Source: Litorivicinus sp. | GTDB lineage: Bacteria > Pseudomonadota > Gammaproteobacteria > Pseudomonadales > Litorivicinaceae | Direction: 5' to 3' | NCBI GenBank assembly: GCA_018402605.1 | Contig: JAGYIK010000069.1 | Span: 1-6,127 of the forward strand | Length of the DNA: 6,127 bases | In this document: piece by piece, positions 1-6,127 of the stretch | Layout of the letters: the number at the start of each line of letters is the position of its first letter | How positions within the stretch are numbered: the first letter of the stretch is position 1 | Notes under the pieces: model-generated | What the model was told of the DNA's origin: nothing | Databases searched by the model: none | The model's input: only the letters and a program-made list of their open reading frames with translations | Program-made: the position numbers and the translations under genes

Positions 1-1
1 A

Positions 2-487
2 TTTTTGAATCTATTCTTTGGCTCGAAGCTGAAGACCATGCCGCCGAAGTTGGTGTCTGATGATGGCCGGTATGTCGTGATTCGGCCCCTAGCCTACTGC
101 AAAGAGGCGGACATTGCTGCCTTTGCAGAGGAGCAGGGGTTCCCCATCATCCCGTGCAATCTCTGTGGCTCACAACCGAATCTCAAGCGCGCCGAAATCA
201 AGGCCATGATTCAAGAGTGGGAAAGGCGTTTTCCGGGTCGTGTTGAGAATTTGTTTCGGGGATTACAAAACGTCGTGCCGTCGCATCTTTTAGATACTGA
301 ATTGTTCGCGTTTGAGAGTTTGCCGCCCGATGAGCTCCTGGCTTTCCGGCAGGCACATCCGTTGCCTGATGATGCGGAAATACGTGAAGCATTAGCGGAA
401 GAAGAGCTGAATCCGTGGGTGGCTCCGGTCGAAAACGAGACGACTCAGCTCATCATGACGACAGGTGTCAGTGTCCAAACACCATAG
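2..487 (+). CDS. ttcA: tRNA 2-thiocytidine biosynthesis protein TtcA (C-terminal part, 5' end outside window)
   Basis: TtcA is the cytosolic, ATP-dependent Fe-S enzyme that puts the 2-thio group on cytidine 32 of certain tRNAs. The visible 161 residues match the C-terminal half of the family closely. They begin with the NLFFG-KLK-MPPKL segment, followed by SDDGRYVVIRPLAY, then FPIIPCNLCGSQPNL (Cys pair encoded at 155-166) and QNVVPSHLLDT. In E. coli TtcA the corresponding CxxC region supplies a ligand to the [4Fe-4S] cluster needed for sulfur transfer. The PP-loop ATP site (SGGKDS) and the first CxxC pair would lie to the left of the window, so the gene is cut by the window edge, not broken. 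The reading frame is open from base 2. A TTG at 5 is an internal Leu codon and not the start. The last ~14 codons run antisense through the end of the convergent SafE-like gene, so the extreme C-terminus may be a lineage-specific extension. Identification is firm. Confidence 0.95.
   Translation, partial: FLNLFFGSKLKTMPPKLVSDDGRYVVIRPLAYCKEADIAAFAEEQGFPIIPCNLCGSQPNLKRAEIKAMIQEWERRFPGRVENLFRGLQNVVPSHLLDTELFAFESLPPDELLAFRQAHPLPDDAEIREALAEEELNPWVAPVENETTQLIMTTGVSVQTP
445..487. other. Convergent coding overlap of ttcA and SafE-like gene 3' ends
   Basis: The plus-strand ttcA stop (TAG, 485-487) lies beyond the minus-strand SafE-like stop (TGA, complement of 445-447), so 43 bp code on both strands. 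There is no intergenic space for a conventional terminator. The best hairpin seen here is a 5-bp GGTGT/ACACC stem (464-468 with 479-483) with a 10-nt loop and no T-tract on either strand, which is too weak to call as an intrinsic terminator. Termination must be Rho-dependent, weak, or inside the opposing gene. Confidence 0.85.
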
Positions 488-1140
488 CCACCAATCAGTG
501 CGCCAGATCCCCTGCGCACCCAGTGACTCTGCAGGGAAAACTTGACTCGCGCACTGAGATAGCCTGCGCCAAGAATAGCCGGAAGGGTGCCCAAACCAAA
601 TAGGAACATTTGGGTTCCCGCCTGCCCCGCATGACCAGTTGATGCGGACCATAAAAGTGCAGAGTAAACCAATCCGCAGGGCAGAAAGCCCCAGGCAAGA
701 CCATACTTGAATGCGTTGGCTTTTGAATCGGGTGTGGCTTGCGATCGAAGCCGGTTCACCCAGGGCGAAATAAAGCGTTCCCCAAGGCGTTCGAGCCGGC
801 TTAAACCGCGCCAGAGATCACTGATCCAGAGACCCATAGCGATCAGGATGGCACCTGCCATCAGCCGAAAGACGACGGTCAATACCTCATGATCGGCGCG
901 AAGCCACCCACCGAGCATGCCAAATGTCACACCAAGCACTGTGTAGGACAGTACGCGGCCTGCAGATGCGGATCCAATGAGTGACCAAAAGATGGCGCCT
1001 TGGCGCTTGGATTCGGGCACGGATAGACTAAATGCAGCGGTGATCCCCCCGCACATGACCAAACAGTGTGCCGACCCAAAGAGGCCGATCAACAGTGCAG
1101 CACCGGCACCAATCGGATCTGTACATAGCGCATCAATCAT
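445..1140 (-). CDS. TauE/SafE-like (DsbD_2-type) membrane protein, last gene of the cco cluster
   Basis: With the ATG at 1140 this is a 231-residue polytopic inner-membrane protein. It shows the hallmarks of the DsbD_2/cytochrome-biogenesis-type group usually labelled 'sulfite exporter TauE/SafE family': GLFGSAHCLVMCGG in the first helix (C26, C30), an Arg-rich cytosolic loop around residues 110-140, and GFLPCGLVYSALL (C155) opening the second helical half. Two similar three-helix halves are apparent. Homologues commonly sit next to ccoS, and the buried Cys/Met/His residues suggest metal or thiol chemistry (inference), so the sulfite-export label is doubtful. Start choice: the ATG at 1140 overlaps ccoS by only 8 bp and places the first helix shortly after the N-terminus. 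An in-frame ATG at 1218 has a better Shine-Dalgarno (GGAG about 10 nt upstream) but would overlap ccoS by 86 bp and add a hydrophilic 26-residue leader. Family membership is confident; function is unproven. Confidence 0.85.
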   Translation of the reverse strand: MIDALCTDPIGAGAALLIGLFGSAHCLVMCGGITAAFSLSVPESKRQGAIFWSLIGSASAGRVLSYTVLGVTFGMLGGWLRADHEVLTVVFRLMAGAILIAMGLWISDLWRGLSRLERLGERFISPWVNRLRSQATPDSKANAFKYGLAWGFLPCGLVYSALLWSASTGHAGQAGTQMFLFGLGTLPAILGAGYLSARVKFSLQSHWVRRGSGALIGGYGVWTLTPVVMMS

Positions 1141-1333
1141 CCGTCGATCGGGTTCGATTGCGGTCTTGTTCAATGGCTCGTCGGTGCAGCTCATCGTCGT
1201 CATCAAACAAGAACTCATTGGCTGAGCGCTCCAGATCGTCGAATTGTTTGGTTTTCACTGCCCAGCGAAATGCCCAGATGGCGAGCGCCAATAACATGAT
1301 CGACAGTGGAATGAGGACATAGATCACACTCAT
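1133..1333 (-). CDS. ccoS: Cbb3-type cytochrome oxidase assembly protein CcoS
   Basis: This is a 66-residue single-pass membrane protein of the FixS/CcoS family, needed for maturation of cbb3 oxidase. In Rhodobacter, loss of CcoS gives an assembled enzyme lacking haem b and CuB cofactors (family knowledge). The sequence shows the standard form: a short N-terminus, a hydrophobic helix at about residues 4-24 (VIYVLIPLSIMLLALAIWAF), then WAVKTKQFDDLE and an acidic FLFDDDDE run (D44-D47). The tail after that run (residues 48-66, rich in Arg and Asp) is a little longer than in many homologues and variable in the family. The start ATG shares bases with the ccoI stop (ATGA at 1333-1330 on the minus strand), which supports translational coupling and fixes the start. 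The 3' end overlaps the preferred start of the SafE-like gene by 8 bp. Confidence 0.93.
   Translation of the reverse strand: MSVIYVLIPLSIMLLALAIWAFRWAVKTKQFDDLERSANEFLFDDDDELHRRAIEQDRNRTRSTDD
1330..1333 (-). promoter_or_regulatory. ATGA stop/start overlap, ccoI-ccoS translational coupling site
   Basis: Read on the minus strand, bases 1333-1330 are ATGA. ATG starts ccoS and TGA ends ccoI. Only a weak GAGG lies about 14 nt upstream, so re-initiation by ribosomes finishing ccoI is the likely way ccoS is translated (inference). Confidence 0.85.
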
Positions 1334-3753
1334 GACAGTTTCTTTAGCCTCAACGCATTCGTGATCACAAATAAGCTGGATGCAGACATCCCAATGGCTG
1401 CGAGCCAGGGTGGAACAAAGCCAGCCACCGCAAAGGGTACCGCGACCAGGTTATACATTAACACCCAAAACAAACTTTGCTTGATCACCCTGCGACTTCG
1501 CAATGCATGCTGTCGCAGGTCCAATAATGACTTGAGGTTGGGTGCCAACAAGACAACGCCCGCTGAGAGGCGTGTCAGATCCGAGGCTTGAGCAAAGGTC
1601 ACACTCCCGTTCGCTGATGCGAGGACTGGTGCGTCATTGAGCCCATCACCGACCATGACCTTGGAGACGGGGATTGCCGAGAGGGCCTCGACCTTGGCCT
1701 CTGGTGAGAGCTCCGCTTGCCAATGCGTGATCCCGAGTTGCTCTGCGATGGCTTGTACGCGCCTGCTGTGATCACCACTCAAAAGCGAAATTTCAATGCC
1801 CTGTGCTCTGAGCGCCTGAAGCGTCTCGACGGCATCCGCGCGTACCTCGTCATCGAGCGCGACTGACAAAACAGGGGCGTCTTGACGGCACAAGGTGATC
1901 GACAAGTGATTGGAGTGACCCTCTAGGGCTTCGGAATCTGTCGATCGTCGAACGGAATACGCAATGCCGTCGCGTTCGCCCTGTATGCCAATTCCGGGGA
2001 TTTGTGTGGTTTGTGTCATGGTCTGTGGCGGAATGTCGCGAAATGCCTGTGCGATCGGATGCGGCGAATTCGCCTCAAGTCCACTGAGGAGTGCGAGGGC
2101 CTCTTCTACTTCGGTGTTTGGGTCTAACTGACGCGTCGCTTTAATCGCAAAGCGCCCCTCGGTCAGTGTTCCGGTCTTGTCAAACACCCAGTGTGTGGCG
2201 CGAGCAAAGGCAAGCAGATGGGTCGGATTGAGGAGCAAAATCCCCGCCTGCCGAAGGGTTCGAATGGTCACGGTCCAGGCTGTCGGGATGGCCAATGAGA
2301 GTGCGCAAGGGCAGGTCACAACCAAGACAGACAGTGCGTATTCAAACGCCTTGACCGGGTCGGTTGACCACCAAATGACGAGTGTGAATCCTGAAACTGA
2401 GAGCACAGCGGCGATAAACCAGCGGATGAGCGGCTCTGTCCATCGCGCCTCAGGTGCATCGACCTGCTCAGCTTGACGAGCCAGGTGCTCAAGCTTACCG
2501 AGGAATGCATTTTTACCGATGCGTAGAACCGTCGCATTGATGCTGGTTGGTCCGTTCACCGATCCGGCAAGGATTTCGTCGCCGGCGACGATTTTACGTT
2601 GCTGAAACTCGCCGGTGAGCGCCTGTGTGTCGACCGATCCCGTTTCTGAAACCAGGCACAGATCCACAGGCGCTTGTTGTGCTGCCGCCAGTTGGATTTG
2701 ATCACCGGGTCGAAGTGCGGCGACTGGGACCTGTTCATACTGTCCATCGGCGCGTTGCCGAGCCAAGGTCATTGGCATTGGTCGCGACTCAACCGGCGTA
2801 TCCAGCACTTGGTGACGCGCTTGCATTTCGAGATATCGGCCGGTCAGGAGAAAGAGAGCAAACATGGAGACGGAGTCAAAATAGACCTCGCCCACACCAA
2901 TGACAGTTGCGATGATGGAAGCACTCCATGCCAATGACAACGCAAGTGCGACAGGGACATCCATACCGAGGTGACGGTGTCTTAGATCGCGAACAGCACC
3001 AATAAAAAAGGGTTGTGCTGCATAAAGCATCACAGGAATTGAGACCAGTAATGAGACCCAGCGAAGGAAGTGCCGTTGGTCTGCCTCAATAAATGAGGCC
3101 TCCCCGATATACAAAGCGGCTGCAAACATCATAACTTGCATGGTGCCAAGGCCCGCGACACCGATGCGTTTGAGAAGACTTTTCCGCTCTTTTTTGCGTT
3201 GTCGCGAGGCGGCCTCATCGGTCAGTAGGGTGGCCGTGTAGCCCAGTTGATCGAGTCGTCCGAGGACCTCAGAGAGTTTGACTTCGCTCGGTCGCCACCG
3301 AAGTGTCAGTGTACGGCGACCCAGATGAGCGTGACTTTGAGTGACACCCGCTGTTGCACTGAGAACGCGCTCCAGTAACCAGGTACAGGCTGCGCAGCGT
3401 ATTTGACTGATCGACAGCTCGATCTCTCGGTGGCTCTCGTCAAGGGCGAGGGAGTGGGCACTGAGAAACTCTGGATCGTCAAACAGTGTCCAATGCGTCT
3501 GATCCTCAGGCCGCGGTGAGGGCTGATCACGGTATTGATAAAAGGATTCAAGTCCTTGGGCGGTTATCCAATCCAGAGCACCCGCACAACCATGGCAACA
3601 CAGACTCTGCTCTTGGCCCTCGTGCGAGCGATAGACAACGGTCTCTGGTTCGCAGTGTTCGCCGCAATGGAAGCACGCCTTTGGCTCAAGGAGCAATGTA
3701 GGTCGGTCCCGCCAGCGGCAATCCGATGCGTTCGACAATTCGCCAGGTTCCAT
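1330..3753 (-). CDS. ccoI: Copper-translocating P1B-type ATPase CcoI (FixI family)
   Basis: CcoI is an inner-membrane ATPase that exports Cu(I) to the periplasmic side for CuB assembly in cbb3 oxidase. Numbering from the ATG at 3753 (807 residues), the N-terminal cysteine region carries CFHCGEHC (C27, C30, C34) and CCHGC (C52, C53, C56). A heavy-metal-associated domain follows with CAAC (C120-C123), then helices from about 192 to 308. Further motifs are the actuator TGE (380-382), the CPC membrane metal site (481-483), the phosphorylation motif DKTGTLT (D525), the HP motif (565-566), GDGLND (702-707), and a last helix pair with YN (767-768) and MSASS (789-793). All catalytic residues are present, so it looks functional. 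The start is uncertain. The ATG at 3753 overlaps ccoH by 68 bp and lacks a Shine-Dalgarno. A TTG at 3696 (GCGGGA upstream, 11-bp overlap) gives an N-terminus nearer the family norm, and a TTG at 3738 is another option. The 3' end couples to ccoS. Confidence 0.95.
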   Translation of the reverse strand: MEPGELSNASDCRWRDRPTLLLEPKACFHCGEHCEPETVVYRSHEGQEQSLCCHGCAGALDWITAQGLESFYQYRDQPSPRPEDQTHWTLFDDPEFLSAHSLALDESHREIELSISQIRCAACTWLLERVLSATAGVTQSHAHLGRRTLTLRWRPSEVKLSEVLGRLDQLGYTATLLTDEAASRQRKKERKSLLKRIGVAGLGTMQVMMFAAALYIGEASFIEADQRHFLRWVSLLVSIPVMLYAAQPFFIGAVRDLRHRHLGMDVPVALALSLAWSASIIATVIGVGEVYFDSVSMFALFLLTGRYLEMQARHQVLDTPVESRPMPMTLARQRADGQYEQVPVAALRPGDQIQLAAAQQAPVDLCLVSETGSVDTQALTGEFQQRKIVAGDEILAGSVNGPTSINATVLRIGKNAFLGKLEHLARQAEQVDAPEARWTEPLIRWFIAAVLSVSGFTLVIWWSTDPVKAFEYALSVLVVTCPCALSLAIPTAWTVTIRTLRQAGILLLNPTHLLAFARATHWVFDKTGTLTEGRFAIKATRQLDPNTEVEEALALLSGLEANSPHPIAQAFRDIPPQTMTQTTQIPGIGIQGERDGIAYSVRRSTDSEALEGHSNHLSITLCRQDAPVLSVALDDEVRADAVETLQALRAQGIEISLLSGDHSRRVQAIAEQLGITHWQAELSPEAKVEALSAIPVSKVMVGDGLNDAPVLASANGSVTFAQASDLTRLSAGVVLLAPNLKSLLDLRQHALRSRRVIKQSLFWVLMYNLVAVPFAVAGFVPPWLAAIGMSASSLFVITNALRLKKLS

Positions 3754-4177
3754 CTGGCGAAATCAATTCGATATTCCATGCGCCCTCACGCATCGATGGA
3801 ATCGATGCTTGGAAGAAGCCTGGCTTAATCGCCGTCAACGTAAACGGTTGGTCATCTCGGGCAAAGGTTGGGCTGCGCAGCGCACCTTCGATACGCGCAA
3901 CCGGCTCAGCTTGACCGAACTCCATCATTAATAGGATGTCGCCTGTGATCTCATCCATGGTCACCAGCCCACTGATACCCATGGTTTTTGCCACCTCGTC
4001 ACGGGCTTTGTTTTCGTTATAGAGGACGCCCTCTCGGTAGTAGTCATCCGTGACAAGTCCATCACTCGTCTTGATGGCGACACCAAGCATACTAAAGCCA
4101 ACAACCATGGCTGTTGCGATTGGCGCCATGAAAAGCCAGGGCCAGGGTTCTTTGTACCAGGGTTTGGATTCACTCAT
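3686..4177 (-). CDS. ccoH: Cbb3-type oxidase assembly protein CcoH (FixH family)
   Basis: This is a 163-residue FixH/CcoH protein, a membrane-anchored assembly factor that associates with the cbb3 oxidase and is needed for its stable assembly (known for the family in Rhodobacter). The sequence opens with the typical PWYKEPWPW segment (6-14). One transmembrane helix follows at about residues 15-35, then the signature DGLVTDDYYREG (39-50) with a conserved Asn shortly after (N54). A roughly 110-residue domain predicted to be periplasmic and beta-rich ends at GLPLAGPTYIAP. Length is normal for the family. The start ATG shares an ATGA with the ccoG stop (4177-4174 on the minus strand), so the start is well supported although its Shine-Dalgarno is weak (AGGA about 14 nt upstream). 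The 3' end overlaps the start region of ccoI by 11 to 68 bp depending on which ccoI start is used. Confidence 0.93.
   Translation of the reverse strand: MSESKPWYKEPWPWLFMAPIATAMVVGFSMLGVAIKTSDGLVTDDYYREGVLYNENKARDEVAKTMGISGLVTMDEITGDILLMMEFGQAEPVARIEGALRSPTFARDDQPFTLTAIKPGFFQASIPSMREGAWNIELISPDGTWRIVERIGLPLAGPTYIAP
4174..4177 (-). promoter_or_regulatory. ATGA stop/start overlap, ccoG-ccoH translational coupling site
   Basis: On the minus strand bases 4177-4174 read ATGA: the ATG starts ccoH and the TGA ends ccoG. It is the same arrangement as at the ccoI-ccoS junction, and it argues that the products are made in linked amounts from one transcript (inference). Confidence 0.85.
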
Positions 4178-5598
4178 TGCCAGCGGTCCGGTCCTATAAA
4201 CGTTGATTCGATCAGCACTTCATTCTTGGCATCTTTGGATGGCTCAATACGGAAGGCAAGGGGTAGTCTTGACGATACGACGAGATCTGGAGCCATTTGC
4301 ACTTGATACACCACGACGCGGGTTTGTCCGGGAGATAAAGCGAGCTCTCCAGGTCCCACGAGGCGAGCACCAGGCCGTCCGGTCAGGTTCACTTCGTAGA
4401 TTTCATCAAAAGATGTCTTGTTAAAGATGGTGAGGGTGTAGCTATTTTCAATGTCGCCTGTACGGGTTTCGTTAAACAAGGCACCTCGGTCTCGCGCGAT
4501 TTTCGCATCGACTGTACTCCGATGCGTTAAGGCATAACCAAAGGCCACGCACATGACCAGCATTGCAGCGCCGTAACCGAGCAAACGTGGACGGATCCAA
4601 TGCGTTTTGCCACCTTTGAGCTCATGCTCTGTCGCATAGCGCACCAATCCACGGTCGTAGCCCATTTTGTCCATGACAGAGTCACAGGCATCAATACAGA
4701 GGGCACATTGGATACACTCATATTGGAGTCCATCTCGGATATCGATCCCCGTTGGGCAGACTTGAACGCAGAGCCCACAATCGATGCAATCGCCTTGGGA
4801 GTGATCTGCCGCTTGCCCCCGTTTTCGCCCGCCGCGTGGTTCGCCACGGTCGAGGTCGTAGGCGACGTTGAGTGTGTCTTTGTCGAACATGACCGATTGA
4901 AAGCGTGCGTAGGGGCACATGTGGATACAGACTTTTTCCCGCATGAAACCGGCATTGACATAGGTTGCAGCGGTGAATAATCCAATCCAGAGATAGGCCG
5001 CGATGGATGCCTGTCCGGTCCAGTGGTCGATCACCAGTTCTCGAGCGGGGATGAAGTAGGCGACGAAGGTGAACCCTGTGGCCCAGGCGACAGCAAACCA
5101 CAGGCCGTGTTTCAGCACCTTCTTTCGCAGTTTACGGACACTGAAGTCTGCCTTATCGAGTTTAATACGCGCATTGCGATCGCCTTCGGCAAATCGCTCG
5201 GCCCACATAAAAATCTGAGTCCAGACAGTCTGAGGGCAGGTGAAGCCACACCACACGCGTCCGGCAAACACAGTGACAAAAAATAAGCCAAAGGCGCAAA
5301 TGATGAGTAACCACGAGAGCAATATCAGGTCTTGTGGCCAGAAGGTTGCACCGAACACGAAGAATTGACGATCGGGTAGGTTGAACCAGACCATCGGACG
5401 GTCACCCCAGTTTAACCAGGGGATCAGAAAGTACATGCCGAGCAGGAAGATTCCTGAATAGAGACGGATACTCTGAAAGAAACCCGACGTGCCCCGGGTA
5501 TAGATACCTTGTTGTGTTTGATAGGCCGGAACTGCGCGGTGAGCGAGGCGCTCACCGGCTTCGTCGACGACCTCAACCGTTGGGATTCGGTCGTTCAT
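4174..5598 (-). CDS. ccoG: Cbb3-type oxidase accessory protein CcoG (polyferredoxin, cupric reductase)
   Basis: CcoG (FixG/RdxA family, 474 residues, normal length) is an inner-membrane Fe-S protein shown in Rhodobacter to reduce Cu(II) to Cu(I) for cbb3 biogenesis. Order of parts: a cytosolic N-terminus with the family-typical GIYTRGTSGFFQSIR (31-45); hydrophobic helices at about 46-63, 91-112, 163-183, 198-216 and 339-357; a WCGFTCPQTVWT motif (C117, C121) after the second helix; and a CIHMCPYARFQ motif (C224, C228). Two ferredoxin-like cluster motifs come next, CIDCGLCVQVCP (C271, C274, C277, C281) and CIQCALCIDACD (C295, C298, C301, C305). A C-terminal Ig-like domain (about 365-474) would be periplasmic. 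All expected cysteines are present. The start ATG lies 4 bp after the ccoP stop with no clear Shine-Dalgarno, and the N-terminal length fits the family. The 3' end overlaps ccoH by 4 bp. Confidence 0.96.
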   Translation of the reverse strand: MNDRIPTVEVVDEAGERLAHRAVPAYQTQQGIYTRGTSGFFQSIRLYSGIFLLGMYFLIPWLNWGDRPMVWFNLPDRQFFVFGATFWPQDLILLSWLLIICAFGLFFVTVFAGRVWCGFTCPQTVWTQIFMWAERFAEGDRNARIKLDKADFSVRKLRKKVLKHGLWFAVAWATGFTFVAYFIPARELVIDHWTGQASIAAYLWIGLFTAATYVNAGFMREKVCIHMCPYARFQSVMFDKDTLNVAYDLDRGEPRGGRKRGQAADHSQGDCIDCGLCVQVCPTGIDIRDGLQYECIQCALCIDACDSVMDKMGYDRGLVRYATEHELKGGKTHWIRPRLLGYGAAMLVMCVAFGYALTHRSTVDAKIARDRGALFNETRTGDIENSYTLTIFNKTSFDEIYEVNLTGRPGARLVGPGELALSPGQTRVVVYQVQMAPDLVVSSRLPLAFRIEPSKDAKNEVLIESTFIGPDRWQ

Positions 5599-5602
5599 AC
5601 TG

Positions 5603-6127
5603 TCAAGGCTGTTGGCTCAAGCTGTAAACATAGGCGGTTAACAGGTGCACCTTGTCTTCCCCCAACCGCGGCAATTGCGCAGGCATGACGCCCTGGCGAC
5701 CGTGCCGTAATGTCAGTTTCACAGACTCAAGAATTGTCAGGTTCGGCGCCTTATAGAGCCAGATGTCATCGGTCAGATTTGGCGCGCCCAGTGCATGCAT
5801 GCCTTCCCCAGATGGTAGATGACATGCAGCGCAGTACGTTTGGTAGTGAACCTGTCCCTTGGCGGCCAGTGCCTCGTCATGGGCGCGTCCCGACAGGCTG
5901 ACCACGTAATGCGATGTTTCTTCAATTCCCACATCACCCAAAATACTCTGCCAAGCAGGCATATTCGCGATGCGACCCACGTTCAGAGACGTCTTGATTT
6001 GGTCTGGGGAGCCACCGTACAGCCAGTCGGCATCGGTGAGGTCGGGGAAGCCATAAGCGCCCCGGCCGCCTGATCCGTGACAGACCGCGCAATTATTCGA
6101 AAACAGCCGCCCACCCACTTCGAGTGC
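5603..6127 (-). CDS. ccoP: Cbb3-type cytochrome c oxidase subunit III CcoP (C-terminal part, 5' end outside window)
   Basis: CcoP is the membrane-anchored dihaem cytochrome c subunit that takes electrons from soluble or bound cytochromes c and passes them towards CcoO/CcoN. The window holds 174 residues, about the last 60% of a typical ~300-residue protein. Two c-type haem domains are complete: the first CxxCH is CAVCH (fragment residues 13-17) with its likely axial Met in ANMPAWQ (M56), and the second is CAACH (99-103) with its likely axial Met in GVMPAQLP (M148). GFPDLTDADWLYGG and APNLTDDIWLY are the characteristic repeated segments after each haem site. The reading frame is open to the right edge. 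A GTG at 6118 is an internal Val codon, not a start. The transmembrane anchor and N-terminus, then ccoQ, ccoO and ccoN, would be expected further right. The stop is 4 bp before the ccoG start, so both genes almost certainly share a transcript. Confidence 0.95.
   Translation of the reverse strand, partial: ALEVGGRLFSNNCAVCHGSGGRGAYGFPDLTDADWLYGGSPDQIKTSLNVGRIANMPAWQSILGDVGIEETSHYVVSLSGRAHDEALAAKGQVHYQTYCAACHLPSGEGMHALGAPNLTDDIWLYKAPNLTILESVKLTLRHGRQGVMPAQLPRLGEDKVHLLTAYVYSLSQQP

Noticed and set aside
5..7. TTG as a start codon for a short 160-residue protein
   Set aside because: The frame is open upstream to the window edge and the sequence is the internal NLFFG segment of TtcA, so this is an internal Leu codon.
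464..483. Possible bidirectional terminator hairpin (GGTGT/ACACC)
   Set aside because: The stem is only 5 bp with a 10-nt loop and no adjacent T-tract on either strand. It is within coding sequence of both genes.
1190..1205. Short GTC/ATC-rich repetitive stretch (TCATCGTCGTCATC)
   Set aside because: It simply encodes the acidic Asp run of CcoS on the minus strand and is not a meaningful DNA repeat.
2177..2937. Several plus-strand open frames of 87-99 codons antisense to ccoI
   Set aside because: They are shadows of the strongly conserved ccoI frame. They have no family-like motifs, and I saw no Shine-Dalgarno support.
4203..4215. TTGAT-TCG-ATCAG, resembling an FNR/ANR box
   Set aside because: The half-sites are separated by 3 bases where the FNR consensus has 4, the last base deviates, and the site lies inside the 3' coding end of ccoG.
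4527..4985. 152-codon minus-strand open frame and an opposing 126-codon plus-strand frame (4600-4980)
   Set aside because: Both lie fully inside ccoG in other frames, show no recognisable motif, and cover the region where ccoG encodes its conserved cluster-binding cysteines.
6116..6118. GTG as a start codon for a 171-residue dihaem cytochrome
   Set aside because: The frame stays open to the edge with residues typical of the region before the first CcoP haem motif. A CcoP without its membrane anchor is unlikely.

Overview
The window carries the 3' half of a cbb3-type cytochrome c oxidase locus on the minus strand, facing the 3' end of a tRNA-thiolation gene on the plus strand. The protein motifs and gene order (ccoP-ccoG-ccoH-ccoI-ccoS-safE, with ttcA beside them) point to a Proteobacterium, most likely a gammaproteobacterium. 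I cannot name the genus. The DNA looks like ordinary chromosomal core sequence. I saw no insertion sequence, integrase, phage gene, CRISPR array, tRNA or rRNA.

Layout from left to right: (1) positions 2-487, plus strand, the C-terminal half of ttcA, whose 5' end lies outside the window. (2) 445-1140, minus, a six-helix-type membrane protein of the TauE/SafE-like (DsbD_2) group. (3) 1133-1333, minus, ccoS. (4) 1330-3753, minus, ccoI, a copper P1B-type ATPase. (5) 3686-4177, minus, ccoH. (6) 4174-5598, minus, ccoG, a polyferredoxin membrane protein. (7) 5603-6127, minus, the C-terminal part of ccoP, the dihaem cytochrome c subunit, whose 5' end lies outside the window. Transcription of the cco block therefore runs right to left, and ccoN, ccoO and ccoQ would be expected just beyond the right edge.

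The genes form one functional unit. CcoP is a structural electron-entry subunit of the high-affinity terminal oxidase. CcoG (cupric reductase), CcoI (copper-exporting ATPase feeding the periplasmic side), CcoH (assembly/stability factor) and CcoS (cofactor insertion) build the haem b3-CuB centre. The SafE-like protein at the end of the run is a plausible further metal or thiol-handling helper. Packing is extremely tight: there are two ATGA stop/start overlaps, an ~8-bp overlap, a 4-bp gap, and an ambiguous overlap of up to 68 bp between ccoH and ccoI. No internal promoter or terminator is evident, so the six genes are probably one translationally coupled transcript continuing from ccoNOQP.

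No stretch longer than a few bases is non-coding. I found no undescribed system. The points worth a second look are the 43-bp tail-to-tail coding overlap of ttcA and the SafE-like gene, the unresolved ccoI and safE starts, the probable misnaming of the SafE-like protein as a sulfite exporter, and the lack of the hemN/fnr-type genes often found in this neighbourhood.
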